Source: Cryptomeria japonica
Taxonomy: Eukaryota; Streptophyta; Pinopsida; Cupressales; Cupressaceae
Reading direction: 5' to 3'
DNA length: 60,000 nucleotides
NCBI RefSeq assembly: GCF_030272615.1
Contig: NC_081407.1
Coordinates: 103,091,897-103,151,896 of the forward strand
A model generated the notes under the pieces. That model was given only the letters and a program-made list of their open reading frames with translations, was not told the origin of the DNA and made no database searches. Below are positions 33,634-44,771 of this stretch, one piece after another. Within the stretch, counting starts at the first letter, position 1. Each line of letters opens with the position of its first letter. The position numbers were made by a program, and so were the translations under genes.

Positions 33634-35031
33634 TTAAGCATAGTATCTACGCAAGTGCATAGCATTTATAGGTTCTTTAAGAGGTGTACCATCTACATTT
33701 GCTATTTTGTAAGCACCTGATCCATAATCTTCAATAACAATATAGGGCCCAAGCCAATTAGAACTAAATTTTCCCTTTTCTTCAGGTGAGGTATTCACAT
33801 TGCACTGATTCTCATAGAGAACTAAGTCACCTAATGAGAAGGAACGTTGAATAACCTTATCATTATAGCTTCGTTGTAGAGTTTTGTGATATGCTTGAAT
33901 ATGTTCAAGAGCATTTATATGCTATTCATCAAGCATCTCAAGCTGTTGAAGTCTTTGTTCTCTATAAGAGTCATCATCTACTATACCTTTGAGAGAAACT
34001 CTAAGTGATGGAATCTCTAACTCTAAAGCCATAATAGCATCAGCACCATAAACAAGATTATAAGGGGTAGTTCCTGTAGCAATTCGTACACTCGTTCGGT
34101 AGGCCCAAAGAGCATAGATTAGCTGAGTACTCCAATCCTTACCATGCTTATTCACGGTTTTGCGAAGAATTTGTTCAATTATCTTATTGGATGATTTGGC
34201 TTGACCATTTGATTGAGGATAGTATGGTGTAGAAAATCGATGTTTGATATGATATTTCTCAAGAAATTTCTTCACGTCCTTGTTCTTAAATGATGTCCCA
34301 TTATCTGAGATTATAATGGAAGGTATCCCGAATCAAGAAATAATGTTTTCTAGAAGAAATTGACAAATCACTTCAGCAATAGTAGAGCGAAGGGGAACAG
34401 CTTCTACCCACTTTGTAAAGTAATCTGTTGTGGTTATAATGAAAGTGTGTCCTTGAGATGAAGGAGGAGAGATTTTACCGATGAGATCCAACCCCCATGC
34501 AGAGAAAGGCCAAGAAGCTACATGAGAACGAAGTTCTTGGGCAGGAGCATGAATCAGATTATTGTGTTGTTGACATTGATGACATTTCTTAACAAATGAA
34601 AAAGAATCCTTCTGCATAGTTTTCCAATAGTATCCCATACGAAGCAATCTTTGAACCAAGGATTTACCTCCAAAATGCCCCCCATAGGCACCTGAATGTG
34701 CCTCTTCAAGAGCAATAGGGATTTTCAATTTGTTAAGACAGCGAAGGAGAAGACCGTTATAACCCCTTCGGTAAAGAACATTAGAAAGAATGATATATCT
34801 AGCAGATAGCTTGCGGATTCTAGCCCTAGTGTTCCTATTGGTGGAATCAGGAATGGTACCATTGGTCAAGTATCTTATGATATGCAAATACCATTCATCT
34901 GAGTCTATAAAGTCACAACATGTCACCAAGATAGAATCATCTACAATAGCTGGAGAAATAAGGTTGTGAATAACAAATTTAAGATCAACCACAAGGTCCT
35001 CTAAAGATACAAGAGAAGCCACACATGCCAT
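33634..35031 (-). pseudogene. Element B integrase
   Basis: Minus strand, in order: zinc-binding part HSGAYGGHFGGKSLVQRLL to KKCHQCQQHN (H2C2 intact, about 34560-34705); core WGLDLIGKI and TDYFTKWVEAV (34400-34490); a stop near 34331; SDNGTSF with the second Asp; PYYPQSNGQAKSSNKIIEQI, where the catalytic Glu is Lys; then WAYRTSVRIATGTTPYNLVYG; and a C-terminal part NWLGPYIVIEDYGSGAYKI ending LRRYYA at a stop near 33634. It catalyses strand transfer of element DNA in intact relatives. The Glu-to-Lys change and two stops inactivate it. Confidence 0.8.
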
Positions 35032-35055
35032 TGTGTCCGCATATTGATTATCTTT

Positions 35056-35682
35056 TCAAGGAACAAGTTCCATGGTATAAGAATCAAATTTTTGTAACAG
35101 AGAGATAGCAAGGTCTTTATATTGTGATAATTTGTCTTGTTTTGCTTGATACAGTCCTGTTACTTGTCTTATAATCAATTGCGAATCTCCATAAATATGT
35201 ATGTGCTTTACATTCAAAGCCAAGGCTGCCTTTATTCCTGCTATAAGAGCCTCATACTCAGCAATGTTATTGGTACATAGGAAATTGAGATGATAAGATA
35301 AAGGAATGGATTTCTTTGTAGGAGAAATTAGAACAACACCTGCCCCCGATCCCGTACGACACTTAGAGCCATCAAAGTATAACTCCCAAGTTTCATCTTT
35401 CTCTATACAAAGAATGAAGTCATCAGGAAAAGACTCAGGGTTAGGCAAGGAGAAAGGTGAAGGGGCCTCAACTAAGTGATCGGTCAACGCTTGCCCTTTA
35501 ATTGCTCTTTGTGAAATAAATTTAAGGTCAAATTCAGTTAACATCATAACCCACTTAGCTAGGCATCCTGATAAATCAGTTTTAGAGAAAAGATGCTTCA
35601 AAGGATCAAACTTTACCATGACGTGGACTTCTGAATTTAAAAGATAATGTCTCAATTTCTGAGTCGCAAACACCAAGGCCAA
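35056..35682 (-). pseudogene. Element B RNase H, tether and second (archaeal-type) RNase H
   Basis: The frame begins in the end of the RT-linked RNase H (ALVFATQKLRHYLLNSEVHV) and passes SGCLAKWVMMLTEFDLKF. It then enters a second RNase H: LYFDGSKCRTGSGAGVVLISP, TNNIAEYEALIAGIKAAL, IHIYGDSQLIIRQVTG. The D, E and D residues of this domain are present. A duplicated RNase H of archaeal type is a recognised mark of the Tat lineage. It would remove the RNA template during reverse transcription. The open frame is intact over 208 codons but is bounded by stops. Confidence 0.78.
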
Positions 35683-35706
35683 GCATTGTCTTTCTATCGC
35701 AGAATA

Positions 35707-36138
35707 TCAGGTCTCATAATCGAGTAAGGTATGACTTATATAATAAACTGGACATTCCTTACCATCTTTATCATGTTGTGCCAATAATGTTGCGAGAGCA
35801 TGAGAGGAAGCAACTATATAAAGAAGAAAGGGTTTAGAAGGTTCGACAGGTTGAAGGATAGGAGGATTAGCCAAATATACTTTTAAATCTTCAAATGCTT
35901 GCTGACAATCTTCGTTCCATTGAAAAGTGATATTCTTTTTGAGAAGTTGAGTAAAAGGAAAAGTACGATCCGCAAGTTGAGATACGAACCTACGAATAGC
36001 TTGAATCTTTCCTTGTAAGTTTTTGAGTTGAGACACATTTCTAGGAGGTGGCATGTTGACAATAGCATCTATTTTCTTAGTGTCCACCTCAATCCCACGA
36101 TGCGAAACTATGAATCCTAATAGTTTTCCACTATCCAC
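35707..36138 (-). pseudogene. Element B RT connection and first RNase H start
   Basis: Reads GKLLGFIVSHRGIEVDTKKIDAI, then LKNLQGKIQAIRRFVSQL and FQWNEDCQQAFEDLK, then FLLYIVASSHALATLLAQ. This is the thumb/connection of a Ty3/gypsy RT running into its RNase H, whose usual first Asp (YLAVSD or similar) reads YIVASS. A stop at 36139 separates it from the RT palm, and another follows near 35705. Confidence 0.72.
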
Positions 36139-36153
36139 ACGAAAAACACATTT

Positions 36154-37485
36154 TTAGGGATTCAAGTGCATGTGATATTTACGAATTCTTTCAAAGATTT
36201 GACGAAGGATCTTAATATGATCTATACGAAGAATGGATTTGGCTAAAATATCATCAACATAATCTTCTAAAATCTTATGCATATAATCATGAAAGATAAG
36301 GGTCATTGCTCGTTGATAAGTTGCGCCGGCATTTTTAAGTCCAAAAGGCATCATCACCCAACAAAACATACCCCAAGGAGTGGTGAAAGCAGTTTTGAAT
36401 TGATCTTGAGGATTAATGAAAATTTGATTGTATCCTGAAAAACCATCCATGAAGGATAATAAAGCATGTCCTACTGTAGAATCAACTATCATGTCAATGT
36501 TTGGGAGAGGGAAATCATCTTTTAAAGAAGCTTTATTTAAATCTTGAAAGTCGGTACACATTCTTACTTTATTATCTGATTTAGCCACAGCGACAATATT
36601 TGAAATCCACGGGGAATAATCAATAGGGCGGATAAATCCAGCCTCCAATAATTTTTCAATCTCAGCCTTAACAAGCAGAGCTACCTTAGGATTCATTTTT
36701 CGAATCTTTTGTTTCATAGGCTTAGCATCAGGAACTAAGACAATATTATGAGTAACAATCTTAGGATCTATACCAGGCATGTCAGAGTATGTCCAAGCAA
36801 AGATCTCAGGGAATTCATGCAATAAATCTGCATATTGTTTTTGTTCTTCTTCATCCAAACACTTTCCAATTTTAATAACTTTTTCTTCATTGCAAGGATC
36901 CATCTTAACATCAATGGTGTCACTTACGAGAAGATTACTTTGTTCAGGAATATCCTTTAACTGAGGGAATTCTTCCACAATCTCATCATTATCAATTTCT
37001 CTTCCAAAATAAGCTTCAATGTTCAAACAATAAGGAAATCCCCTATTGTGATGATAACGAGGAAGAGTGTCATATGCTCCCAAGAACTCAGCTAAAGCAT
37101 CATCGGTAGGAAAGACATCCAAAGCATAGGCACATGAAGGATCCCCATCAATATACTCAGGGTGTCTCATTGGTAGAGACATAGAAATAACATTAACACT
37201 AATACATGGTCTCTTAGAAGCTTTAGTGCGCTTGTAGGGATTATAACCAAGTCCAAAGGTCTCATCATAAAGATTATTCCCTAGAGGAACCTTTATCCCT
37301 TGTTTGTGAGCACCACAACCATTTCCATTATACCCATACTTAGCTAAAATATGAAAAACACGACCATAACGATCAGCCATTTCAGAAAGAGAAGGTGGTT
37401 TTTCATAAGACAAAGAATCAAATTCTTCAGAATTAGAGGTGTGAGGAGAAGAAGTTTGAGAAGCGGCCACAAAATTATTGTTCAT
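36154..37485 (-). pseudogene. Element B G-patch-like segment and reverse transcriptase
   Basis: A 443-codon open frame, the longest here. Near its N-terminus ILAKYGYNGNGCGAHKQGI (about 37300-37356) and, further on, GLGYNP resemble a G-patch, a glycine-rich RNA-binding module that sits after the protease in some retroelements. RT follows: NPKVALLVKAEIEKLLEAGFI, SPWISNIVAVAKSDNKVRMCTDFQDLNKA (first Asp block), FMDGFSGYNQI, FCWVMMPFGLKNAGATYQRAM and active site YVDDILAKS near 36245-36271. It would make cDNA. The core motifs look intact, so this is among the better-preserved parts of the window. Confidence 0.8.
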
Positions 37486-37976
37486 AGGTTCAGGTAAGGT
37501 TGATTGATCTTTAGTTTCTTCCTTCTTCTTACTTTAAGCTCTCTAGGAGGAACCCTATACTCACCTACAAAGGTGGGATTAAAGTCAAGAGATCCCCAAT
37601 CATCTTCTGCGAGAACCTTCTCAGGATCAAAAGCCTCTTCATGTGTAGATTCAAGTTGAGAAGAATATTCTTCAAGAACTTCAGACTCATCCAAAGAATT
37701 TTGATTATTAGAGGGTGATGATTCATCCATAGGTATCTTGTCTAAAGAGTCATCCCTAGAAGAGGAAGGTCTAGAAGAACTCCCTTTGGAAGTAGATGTT
37801 TGCAAACAAGCTTGAAAATTGGTATCACCTATCAAGGTATACGTCTTGTTGTTATAAATAAATTTAACTTGTCTATGCAATGTAGAGGGGATAGCTTGCA
37901 TACTGTGAATCCAAGGTCTCCCTAATAACAATTTGTATGTTAGATTTCCCGACATAACATGGATAGGAGTAGGCAA
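37482..37976 (-). pseudogene. Element B protease C-terminus and S/D/E-rich linker
   Basis: Starts TPIHVMSGNLTYKLLLGRPWIHSMQAI, the conserved block after Tat-type proteases. It proceeds to a serine- and acid-rich linker (SSSRPSSSRDDSLDKIPMDE and on) and ends in a basic patch (VRRRKKLK). It overlaps the preceding frame by 37 bp, which indicates a frameshift near 37940-37976. Confidence 0.65.
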
Positions 37977-38677
37977 AGAACCGGTCCCACTGTGATGGGT
38001 AAGGTGATAATACCTAATGAAGACTTAGCCACATTATCAAAACCTCGAATGGGATGAGAGTCAAGCTCAATAAGGGATGTATCCACATTCATCTTATGCA
38101 ATAGATTAATGCTACACACATTAAGGCCAGAGCCATTATCTACCAGTGTTCGTCTTATAGTAGTGTCATTTATGATAACCACAATCATCAAGGGATCATA
38201 TTGATGTTGAATTTCACTAGTAGGCAATTCATCTTGAGTAAACACAATTTGAGCTTTAGGATTCATCACAGAGTTAACCAAAGACACTATACTACTAGAT
38301 GTATTAGGTGGAGGAACATTCAAATATTTCAAGGCATCTTGTAACATTCCATGATGAGCGGAAGAAGTTTGGATCAAATCCCAAAGGGATATCTTAGCAG
38401 GGGTAGCTTTAAGTAGTTCTATGAGATCATATTCCTTAACAATAACATGTGAAATACATGGAGCTTGCGGAAGAATTGGTTGAGAATTAGGAAGAGAAAC
38501 TAGAGTAACAGGAGGAGGATTAGGCTGCCTATTATTTCTATTATTATAAGTATGAGCAACCACATGATAACTCTCTCTAGTTAATTGCTTGGCATAACTA
38601 TAAGGACTTATAGGTTTTCTTCCTTGCACAGTGATGATAGGTTTATTCAGAGTAAGAAAGGAATCATGACCATACCC
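37940..38677 (-). pseudogene. Element B aspartic protease
   Basis: The retropepsin active site is visible as RRTLVDNGSGLNVCSINLL (about 38105-38162), with D-N-G in the form usual for Tat elements. A preceding strand reads LMIVVIINDTTI and a following one THPIRGFDN-like text. N-terminal to it is a P/Q-rich stretch with ISLWDLIQTSSAHHGML, a block found just before the protease in Tat polyproteins. It would release Gag and Pol products. A stop lies between this frame and 38681-39193. Confidence 0.72.
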
Positions 38678-38680
38678 TCC

Positions 38681-39193
38681 TTAGATGGTAAGGAGAGGTG
38701 ATTTAGGAACTTGAAAGGTGGGAGAAGGATAAGCACCTTGGACTTCAAAAAGAGGCTTATTATGCTCATTCCGGTTTATCATGTTAACTAATTCAGAAGT
38801 TTTGTTCTTGTTTAAAGATTTCGATAAAGCCACAAAGTCATCAAGAGCATCATCCAACAAAGCATGATCACATCTATTAAAAGGTTTATCTTTTGATTCA
38901 AAAGGAGACATCTCTTCATAGAGGGGATCATTGAAAACAACCATGTTACTAGATTTAGTGGAAGAGTTGATAGGAATGTACCCTTGAGAGGAATCATTCG
39001 ACTTATCTTTCTCATCACAATGAAATGGCATAGTAACAATGTTTATGAGTTTTTGGTAAAATGAAGGTTTGGTATCTTTAGGGTTCAAAAACTCATCTAA
39101 AGCTTCATCTAATTCATCTTGGCTATAATCATGATCAACATAATTGCATACATCATCATAAATATGAACTTCTTGGAAATAAAAATCTGACAT
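38681..39193 (-). pseudogene. Element B N-terminal ORF, acidic, no gag domain recognised
   Basis: The 170-codon frame starts only 178 bp from the LTR and reads as an acidic protein (DELDEALDEFLNPKD; LLDDALDDFVALSKSLNKNK). It shows no Retrotrans_gag domain and no zinc knuckle, in contrast to element D, where both are visible. Either the leader and gag have been deleted and the frame begins in what was the post-gag linker, or this family has a divergent N-terminal protein. It is followed after one stop by the protease frame. Confidence 0.5.
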
Positions 39194-39354
39194 TTTGAAA
39201 TAAAAATTGCATAAAACTTAAACACACAATGCAAAGAAACACACTCTTTCTTTTCCCTCTTTTTTTTTCTTTTTCTTTTAATGAAAAATGAAACACACTA
39301 AATCTAGATCTAGATCTAACAAATGCAATCCAAGAGAAAGCAATAATCATTTCA

Positions 39355-39371
39355 CGTCGAGTTCACCAAAA
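39355..39371 (-). other. Element B putative primer-binding site
   Basis: In the minus sense TTTTGGTGAACTCGACG directly follows the 5' LTR; element D has nearly the same motif at its LTR edge. The tRNA is not assigned. Confidence 0.5.
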
Positions 39372-41045
39372 TGTGTAGGGGAAAAAGTGACACTAAGCCA
39401 ACATGCCCTAATCTCACTTTCACTCACACACTTGTGGAATATGAAAGAGCCTAGACGTATCACACAATTGGCTACATCTTTTTGTGGAAGAGAGAGCCAC
39501 GGGCTACCTATTAGGATTTCTATTCCTTTGTTGTAATTGAAAGATAAAATGATGCAAGTTCAATTCTTAACCCCAAAGTGCAAGTATGAACTAATAACAA
39601 GATTGCAGAATTGAGATTAAACAATGGAAAGCTGTAAACACAAGGACAAGACAAGAATGCAGATGCATACCCAGAGTTAAAATCTAAGTGAAAATGTTCA
39701 GGACGGGGGCGTGGGTGCCACTATCCTGATTCTGCCCCTGAAACTGCTTCGAAAACTACTGTTTTGCAACCTGAAAAGCTGTCGGAAATGCTGAAACTTG
39801 CTGTTTGACTGGGGGACCAGGGCGCCCAGCGCCTCTATCCTAGGGACCAGGGTGCCCAGCGCCCCTGTCTTGATAGGACCAGGGCACCCCATGCCCCTAT
39901 CCTAGTCTTTTGCTCTGAAATTTGGTGTGAAGTTCTGTCTCGGTCCGCTTCTGTTGGATCTGCAACTTGCGGCGTCATCCGAATCCCAAAATCTGCACTT
40001 ATATCTGAAAAGGTGTGGTGGGCGGCTATATAGGGTTTTGCCTTAGTCAAACCCCCTCTTTGGTGATTTCCACCTCTATGAATAGCCAAGTTGTATTGTA
40101 AAAGTAGTGTGTGTGCAGACCTTGTGTGTGTGCCAGATCCTAAAATGCAAGTAAGCAAACTAGAGCAACCTAGAAAGTAAACCCTAATTGCTTGTAAATG
40201 ATAATGTAAATGCTCCAAATCAAGATGCAAAGTGATCTAAAGCATGAATACAAATGATATAATGAGGCTTATGTAAAGACATGAAAACAACATGAAATCA
40301 TACCCAACCCCAAGGGAGGGGTACAAGCCAATCTTCAGTCGGTGATCCCTTATTTCTCTTCAATGCCTTCAAAGCCCTAAATGGATGAATGAAATTGATG
40401 AATGCTTGATGGATGGATATTGAATGTTATTGAACTCTTCAAAGATCTACTCTTTCGCTGCATAGAAGGTCCCTGAAACCAAAATTTTCTGATCCTTTCA
40501 AATGAAGAAAGAGAGCTCTTATATATGAAACCCTAGGTCTTAATTTCAACTTTTGGCCGATCTAGAGATTGAATCTCCCACCAATTTCTTGGGGTTAAGC
40601 TTTATTTTATGATTGGATTGCGCTCCTAAAATTTTAGGAAAAATGTCCGGGACCGTGTACACTCCGGGTGCCATGGTCCCAGCAACTTCTCACCAAATTT
40701 TCAGGGCTGTCGGATATGATGATTTTAGAGAGAATCCCAAAGTTACAAGTGATTTTGAGATGTTTTGACCCCCGAAATCAAGCCCCCAAGTTCAAAATAG
40801 GACCTAATTAGGGTTTTTGATTAAATGATGTATTGGAGGAATAAAATGAAAAGGGCACACTTTAATGAAAGGGCCCCACTTTATGATGTGGAAGATGATG
40901 AAATAGAACCTTAGACCTAATTAATTTAATTAATTAAGTGCTAAAGGGAAAGTGCGATGCAAAGTGCAAGATGCGCCAAGGCGGGTGCTAAACTAGGTGT
41001 GAAATTGTACCACCCTAGCAAGTGCATACAATTTATGACACTACA
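39372..41045 (-). repeat. Element B 5' LTR (right copy)
   Basis: Exactly as long as the left copy (1674 bp) and collinear with it throughout. The adjoining GAAGC (41046-41050) pairs with GAAGT at 26609-26613. Confidence 0.9.
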
Positions 41046-41620
41046 GAAGCTATTCTTACCAAGATAGTAACTGTTCATAATAAAGATTGGTCAAATAGAA
41101 TTCTTGAAGCCATTTGGGCATACAAAACAACAGGGAAGACAACAACTAGTTTTACACCTTTTGAGATGGTGTATGGAAAAACAACCATGATGCCCATTGT
41201 GTTTGAGCATAAAACTCTTAGAACAACTCTGCAATTGAATATGACTTTGTTAGAAGCACAAAAAGACCGCATCATGCAATTGAAATCCCTAGATGAGCTG
41301 AGAAAGATGGATGTCCAGCATACATAAATTATTCAAAATCAATGTGCTAAATGGCATAATAAATATATCAAGGAGAGAAAATTTAAATCTGGAGATTGGG
41401 TATTGTTATATGATTCCAGTTATAAGGATACAATGGGGAAGTTGCAGACATGTTGGTTGGGCCCATATGAGATTGATGAAATTTTTCAAAATGGAGCAGT
41501 TCAGTTGGCAACAATAGACCCAGTCAGATTCAAACTTTTGGTCAATGGTCATCAACTATGCCTTTATCTTAATTCTGAAATAAAACAAGAGTTCCTACAG
41601 CAATTTGACAACCAAGTGTA
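41046..41620 (+). pseudogene. Element A integrase, right part and C-terminal domain
   Basis: Resumes after element B: ILTKIVTVHNKDWSNRILEAIWAYKTT, then TSFTPFEMVYGKTTMMPIVFEHKT (to 41220), which is the end of the core domain. After a stop near 41325, the frame passes NKYIKERKFKSGDWVLLYDSSYKD-like residues and WLGPYEIDEIFQNGAVQL (41455-41510), a typical Ty3/gypsy integrase C-terminal domain. It ends near 41620. The join with 26613 is in phase once element B and one target copy are removed. Confidence 0.76.
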
Positions 41621-42299
41621 GACCACAATTCCTATAGCCTCTGCAAGGGGCCTTGTTGGCACAATTATTGTAGCCTCTGAAGAGGACCTTCTTGGCACAG
41701 TTCTTGCAGCCTCTGCGAGGGACCTTCTTGGTCCTGAGTCTTAATATTCCTTTTACATGCATTCATAATAAACATTTCCATATTTTATGGAAATACAATT
41801 CTCTGCTAATAATTTTCTCATCCACCTCATCTCATTTCATTTCTATTTGTCACATCATCCACTTCACATCACCTCATCTCATATCATGAGTAACTAATCG
41901 TTTGATTGGAGCATTAATTATCATGATTGTAGGTATGTATAGTATTTATTTTTCTTTAATTATGCATTTAAACTTTCATTATGATTATTGCCTAATATGA
42001 TTTGCATAATCTGTATTCCCTTGCCTCTGACATTTTTTCGCATGTGTGGACACGTGTCATCTTAAGTTGCGGGGGGGGTTTACGGTTCTATTTATGACTG
42101 TGTAATTATGTGTCCTTATTCATGATGTGTTTTAATTTTCTTGACATCATTTTTGAATGAGTTAGTACTGATGTGAAATCCTGCAGTACGAGTGAGTACA
42201 CCTTTCCTGTCGCCATAGTTGATGAAAGGTGTTGAAGAATAAATAAAAGATTACAGGGCATGAATTTTCAAATCTCGCAGGATATTTCAGCCTTTCATT
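41621..42299 (+). other. Non-coding interval downstream of element A pol
   Basis: No protein is supportable. There are imperfect repeats of CCTCTGCAAGG/ACCTTCTTGGCACAG near 41636-41735 and TCATCTCAT-type runs near 41818-41885. It may contain the splice acceptor for the downstream ORF3 message in this type of element; I cannot point to a specific site. Confidence 0.35.
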
Positions 42300-44400
42300 T
42301 TGTTGTGGTGATTATTTTTGAATGTCAATTTATCCATGGGAGGTGCCCCTATCCATCATGAGCCTATGATTCATGACGCTTTGTTATAGGACAACCAATC
42401 TAAACACTATTTCCAGACCTATGGGTGGATTGATTATATTTTGAAATTGATAGATTTTAATGAGGAGATTGCACAAGAATTTATGTGCACATTCAATGAA
42501 GGGGAGGCTTCTGTTAAAGGGTTACAGGTCATAGCCATAGAGCTAATAATAGTCAAAGTCATCGAGTTGCTATAGGATGGCAAACTATTTCCTGAGACAA
42601 AAGATGCAAGAAGTGAACGGAAGAGTTTACTCGACTAGCTGATGGACCTCTAAACATGGACAAGCAAGGAACTAAGCAGATATCTCTTCTAGGAGAATGG
42701 CCATAGGTTGCATTCTATGTAATGAAATATTTAACATGTGATGGTAAGTACTCCAATCTACATTTTGTCCATTTCAAATTATTGAGTCATTTGAGGCATG
42801 GCCGAAGGATGAATATTCCAAATGTCTTATATCATCTTATCTCTATTAGTGCAAAGGAAACACAGAAGGGTAGTACTTGTTATGTAAGTCATCATAAATT
42901 AATCAAATTATTGGTAGAATGGTCTCTTAGAGATGTCTTGCAGATGTCATGGAGAGAGTTTGAGGATATTAGGCAATTTGGGGAAGAAAATGTTCTTGTT
43001 GTAGAAGAAATTGCAGAAGAAAGAGCTAATTTTGAGCAGCCCTCCACTCAAACTCAAAGTGGAATTGCATTTTCTAAAAGGAAAGGTAAATAAAAATAAA
43101 AAGGTGATGCAAGGGAAGAAACCATGGAATGGCCTCAAGAAGTGCAGGTTCCTCCTGCAACAAAAAACAGAAAAATTGAGGATATTCCTGTAGCAAAACC
43201 TCCTATAGCCACACAGGAATTGCCATTAAGAAGAAGCCAATAGGTTAAGAAAAGAACTCAGACAATAGGAGATGTGAGTGAGGTTATTTATGTGGAAACA
43301 TCAAAATTAGGGCATGGAAGTCAGAAAGAGGGTAAGCCACAGGAAGGACATGAAGTTGAAAGACTGTCAAATTTAGCCCAAATGGAAAAGCAGTTTGAAG
43401 AAATAGGTGATAAGATCTTGAGCCCTAAAGTAACTATTTACAGGCTCCCTTCATGTCTCACTAGCTTATCCGTTGCCCTCACATTTTGTAGATAGTAGGA
43501 AATAGAAAATGCTAGGCTACAAGGGATAATTGACAAGCAACAAAAGGAAATTGAAAAGAGGGACAACCAAATTGTTGAGTTACAAACCAAAGTAGATGTT
43601 GTAGAAAACATGGTTCCCAAGTTAATGCAGTGCAAGGCTCCACGAAGAGTTTATGTTGTATATCTGAAGTAACAGTATCTATGTTTTAAACTTAACCGCA
43701 TTGTTAGGGATCTAAGCCCTTCTTTGAAGACTTCGCATGAGTTTTATAGTGCCTACCAAAGCTCTCTTACAGCTGTTAAGAATTTTATATGTAAGTTTTA
43801 TTTGCATAATTATGTTGTCTCTTCTGATAATGAATGGAATCCCTTGTTGTATATTGGTGATATTTAGTTAAAAGCATTGATGTCCTAGATACAAAATGAA
43901 ATTAGTATGGGAGTACAATCTAGAACATATAGGAACTTGGATCTTGATTGTCCACTGCCACTCAGAGATGAGGCTAAAAACCCATGATAGATGTACTATG
44001 ACTGGAAAAAGTTGTTGACTAGACCTAATGTCAGAAGCCAAGTTTTACCATTGAGAGAGGAAGTATTTCAAGAGTATGAAAATTTGGTTGGAACTAAGAA
44101 TAAATTTGCAGTTGAATGTATGGCTTAGTGTTGGAACATCCTTCAAAAGGACCTAAAGAAGGGTGAACCCCATTCATTGCCCAATTATCATGCAACCATA
44201 GACAGAGCTCACAAGTATATCCACTTGGGCAAGACAAAAGGTAATGATTGGCAACCTTTGATATTTCAACCACCTATCCTTATGTGGCCATTGATGAGAT
44301 ATAGAGCTACAGATAAAATGTATAATGAGATCATGGAGGAAGCCAGGTGGGCTAGGCTAGAGAAGATGAAAGGATTTTAGATGACCTTGGCTACAGGAGG
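42300..44400 (+). pseudogene. Element A third-ORF (env-like position) remnants
   Basis: Between pol and the 3' LTR, several decayed plus-strand frames follow each other (42722-43093, 43274-43495, 44177-44380, with readable stretches between). They contain lysine/glutamate-rich helical text (QKEIEKRDNQIVELQTKVD near 43535-43600, probably a coiled coil) and end with PPILMWPLMRYRATDKMYNEI. Athila-type elements carry an extra ORF here, often called env-like. I see no convincing signal peptide or transmembrane segment, so a membrane role is not shown. Confidence 0.45.
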
Positions 44401-44483
44401 CATAAGACAAGGTACCATAGGTGATTTTAGGGTCAGTGCTAGAGTAAGGAATTTTCCTCTTGCTAGAGGACCATCAAGACATT

Positions 44484-44498
44484 AAGTTGGGGGGAAAA
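44484..44498 (+). other. Element A polypurine tract
   Basis: AAGTTGGGGGGAAAA abuts the TGATGAGC start of the 3' LTR. Confidence 0.75.
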
Positions 44499-44722
44499 TG
44501 ATGAGCTAAAATAATAGCTCTTCTATTTCTATAACTGATAAGTTTTTCCTATATTTGAAGTTGCATAATGGGACAATGCTTAAGTCATGTGATGTACCAA
44601 AGTTTTGATTATGTGCATTTTGAATGATAGCCAAACCTGTTGAACCCTATATTGTTCTGACTTAATATTCCTATAGCTATGCAGATAATTATGGTAATAT
44701 CATGCATGGATGTATAAATGTT

Positions 44723-44771
<49 letters not shown>

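Larger units (their letters stand above)
26614..41045 (-). mobile_element. Element B: Tat-lineage Ty3/gypsy retrotransposon, minus strand, with antisense PMD gene
   Basis: Two LTRs of exactly 1674 bp (26614-28287 and 39372-41045) enclose 11.1 kb. In the minus sense the order is 5' LTR, putative primer site, ORF with no gag domain, protease, G-patch-like segment, RT, RNase H, second (archaeal-type) RNase H, integrase, then a 5-kb 3' region carrying a PMD gene on the opposite strand, a polypurine tract and the 3' LTR. Dual RNase H and an antisense extra ORF before the 3' LTR are Tat-lineage traits. Flanks GAAGT/GAAGC are a 4-of-5 target duplication inside element A integrase. A solo LTR of the same family lies within (30142-31813). 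Confidence 0.85.
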
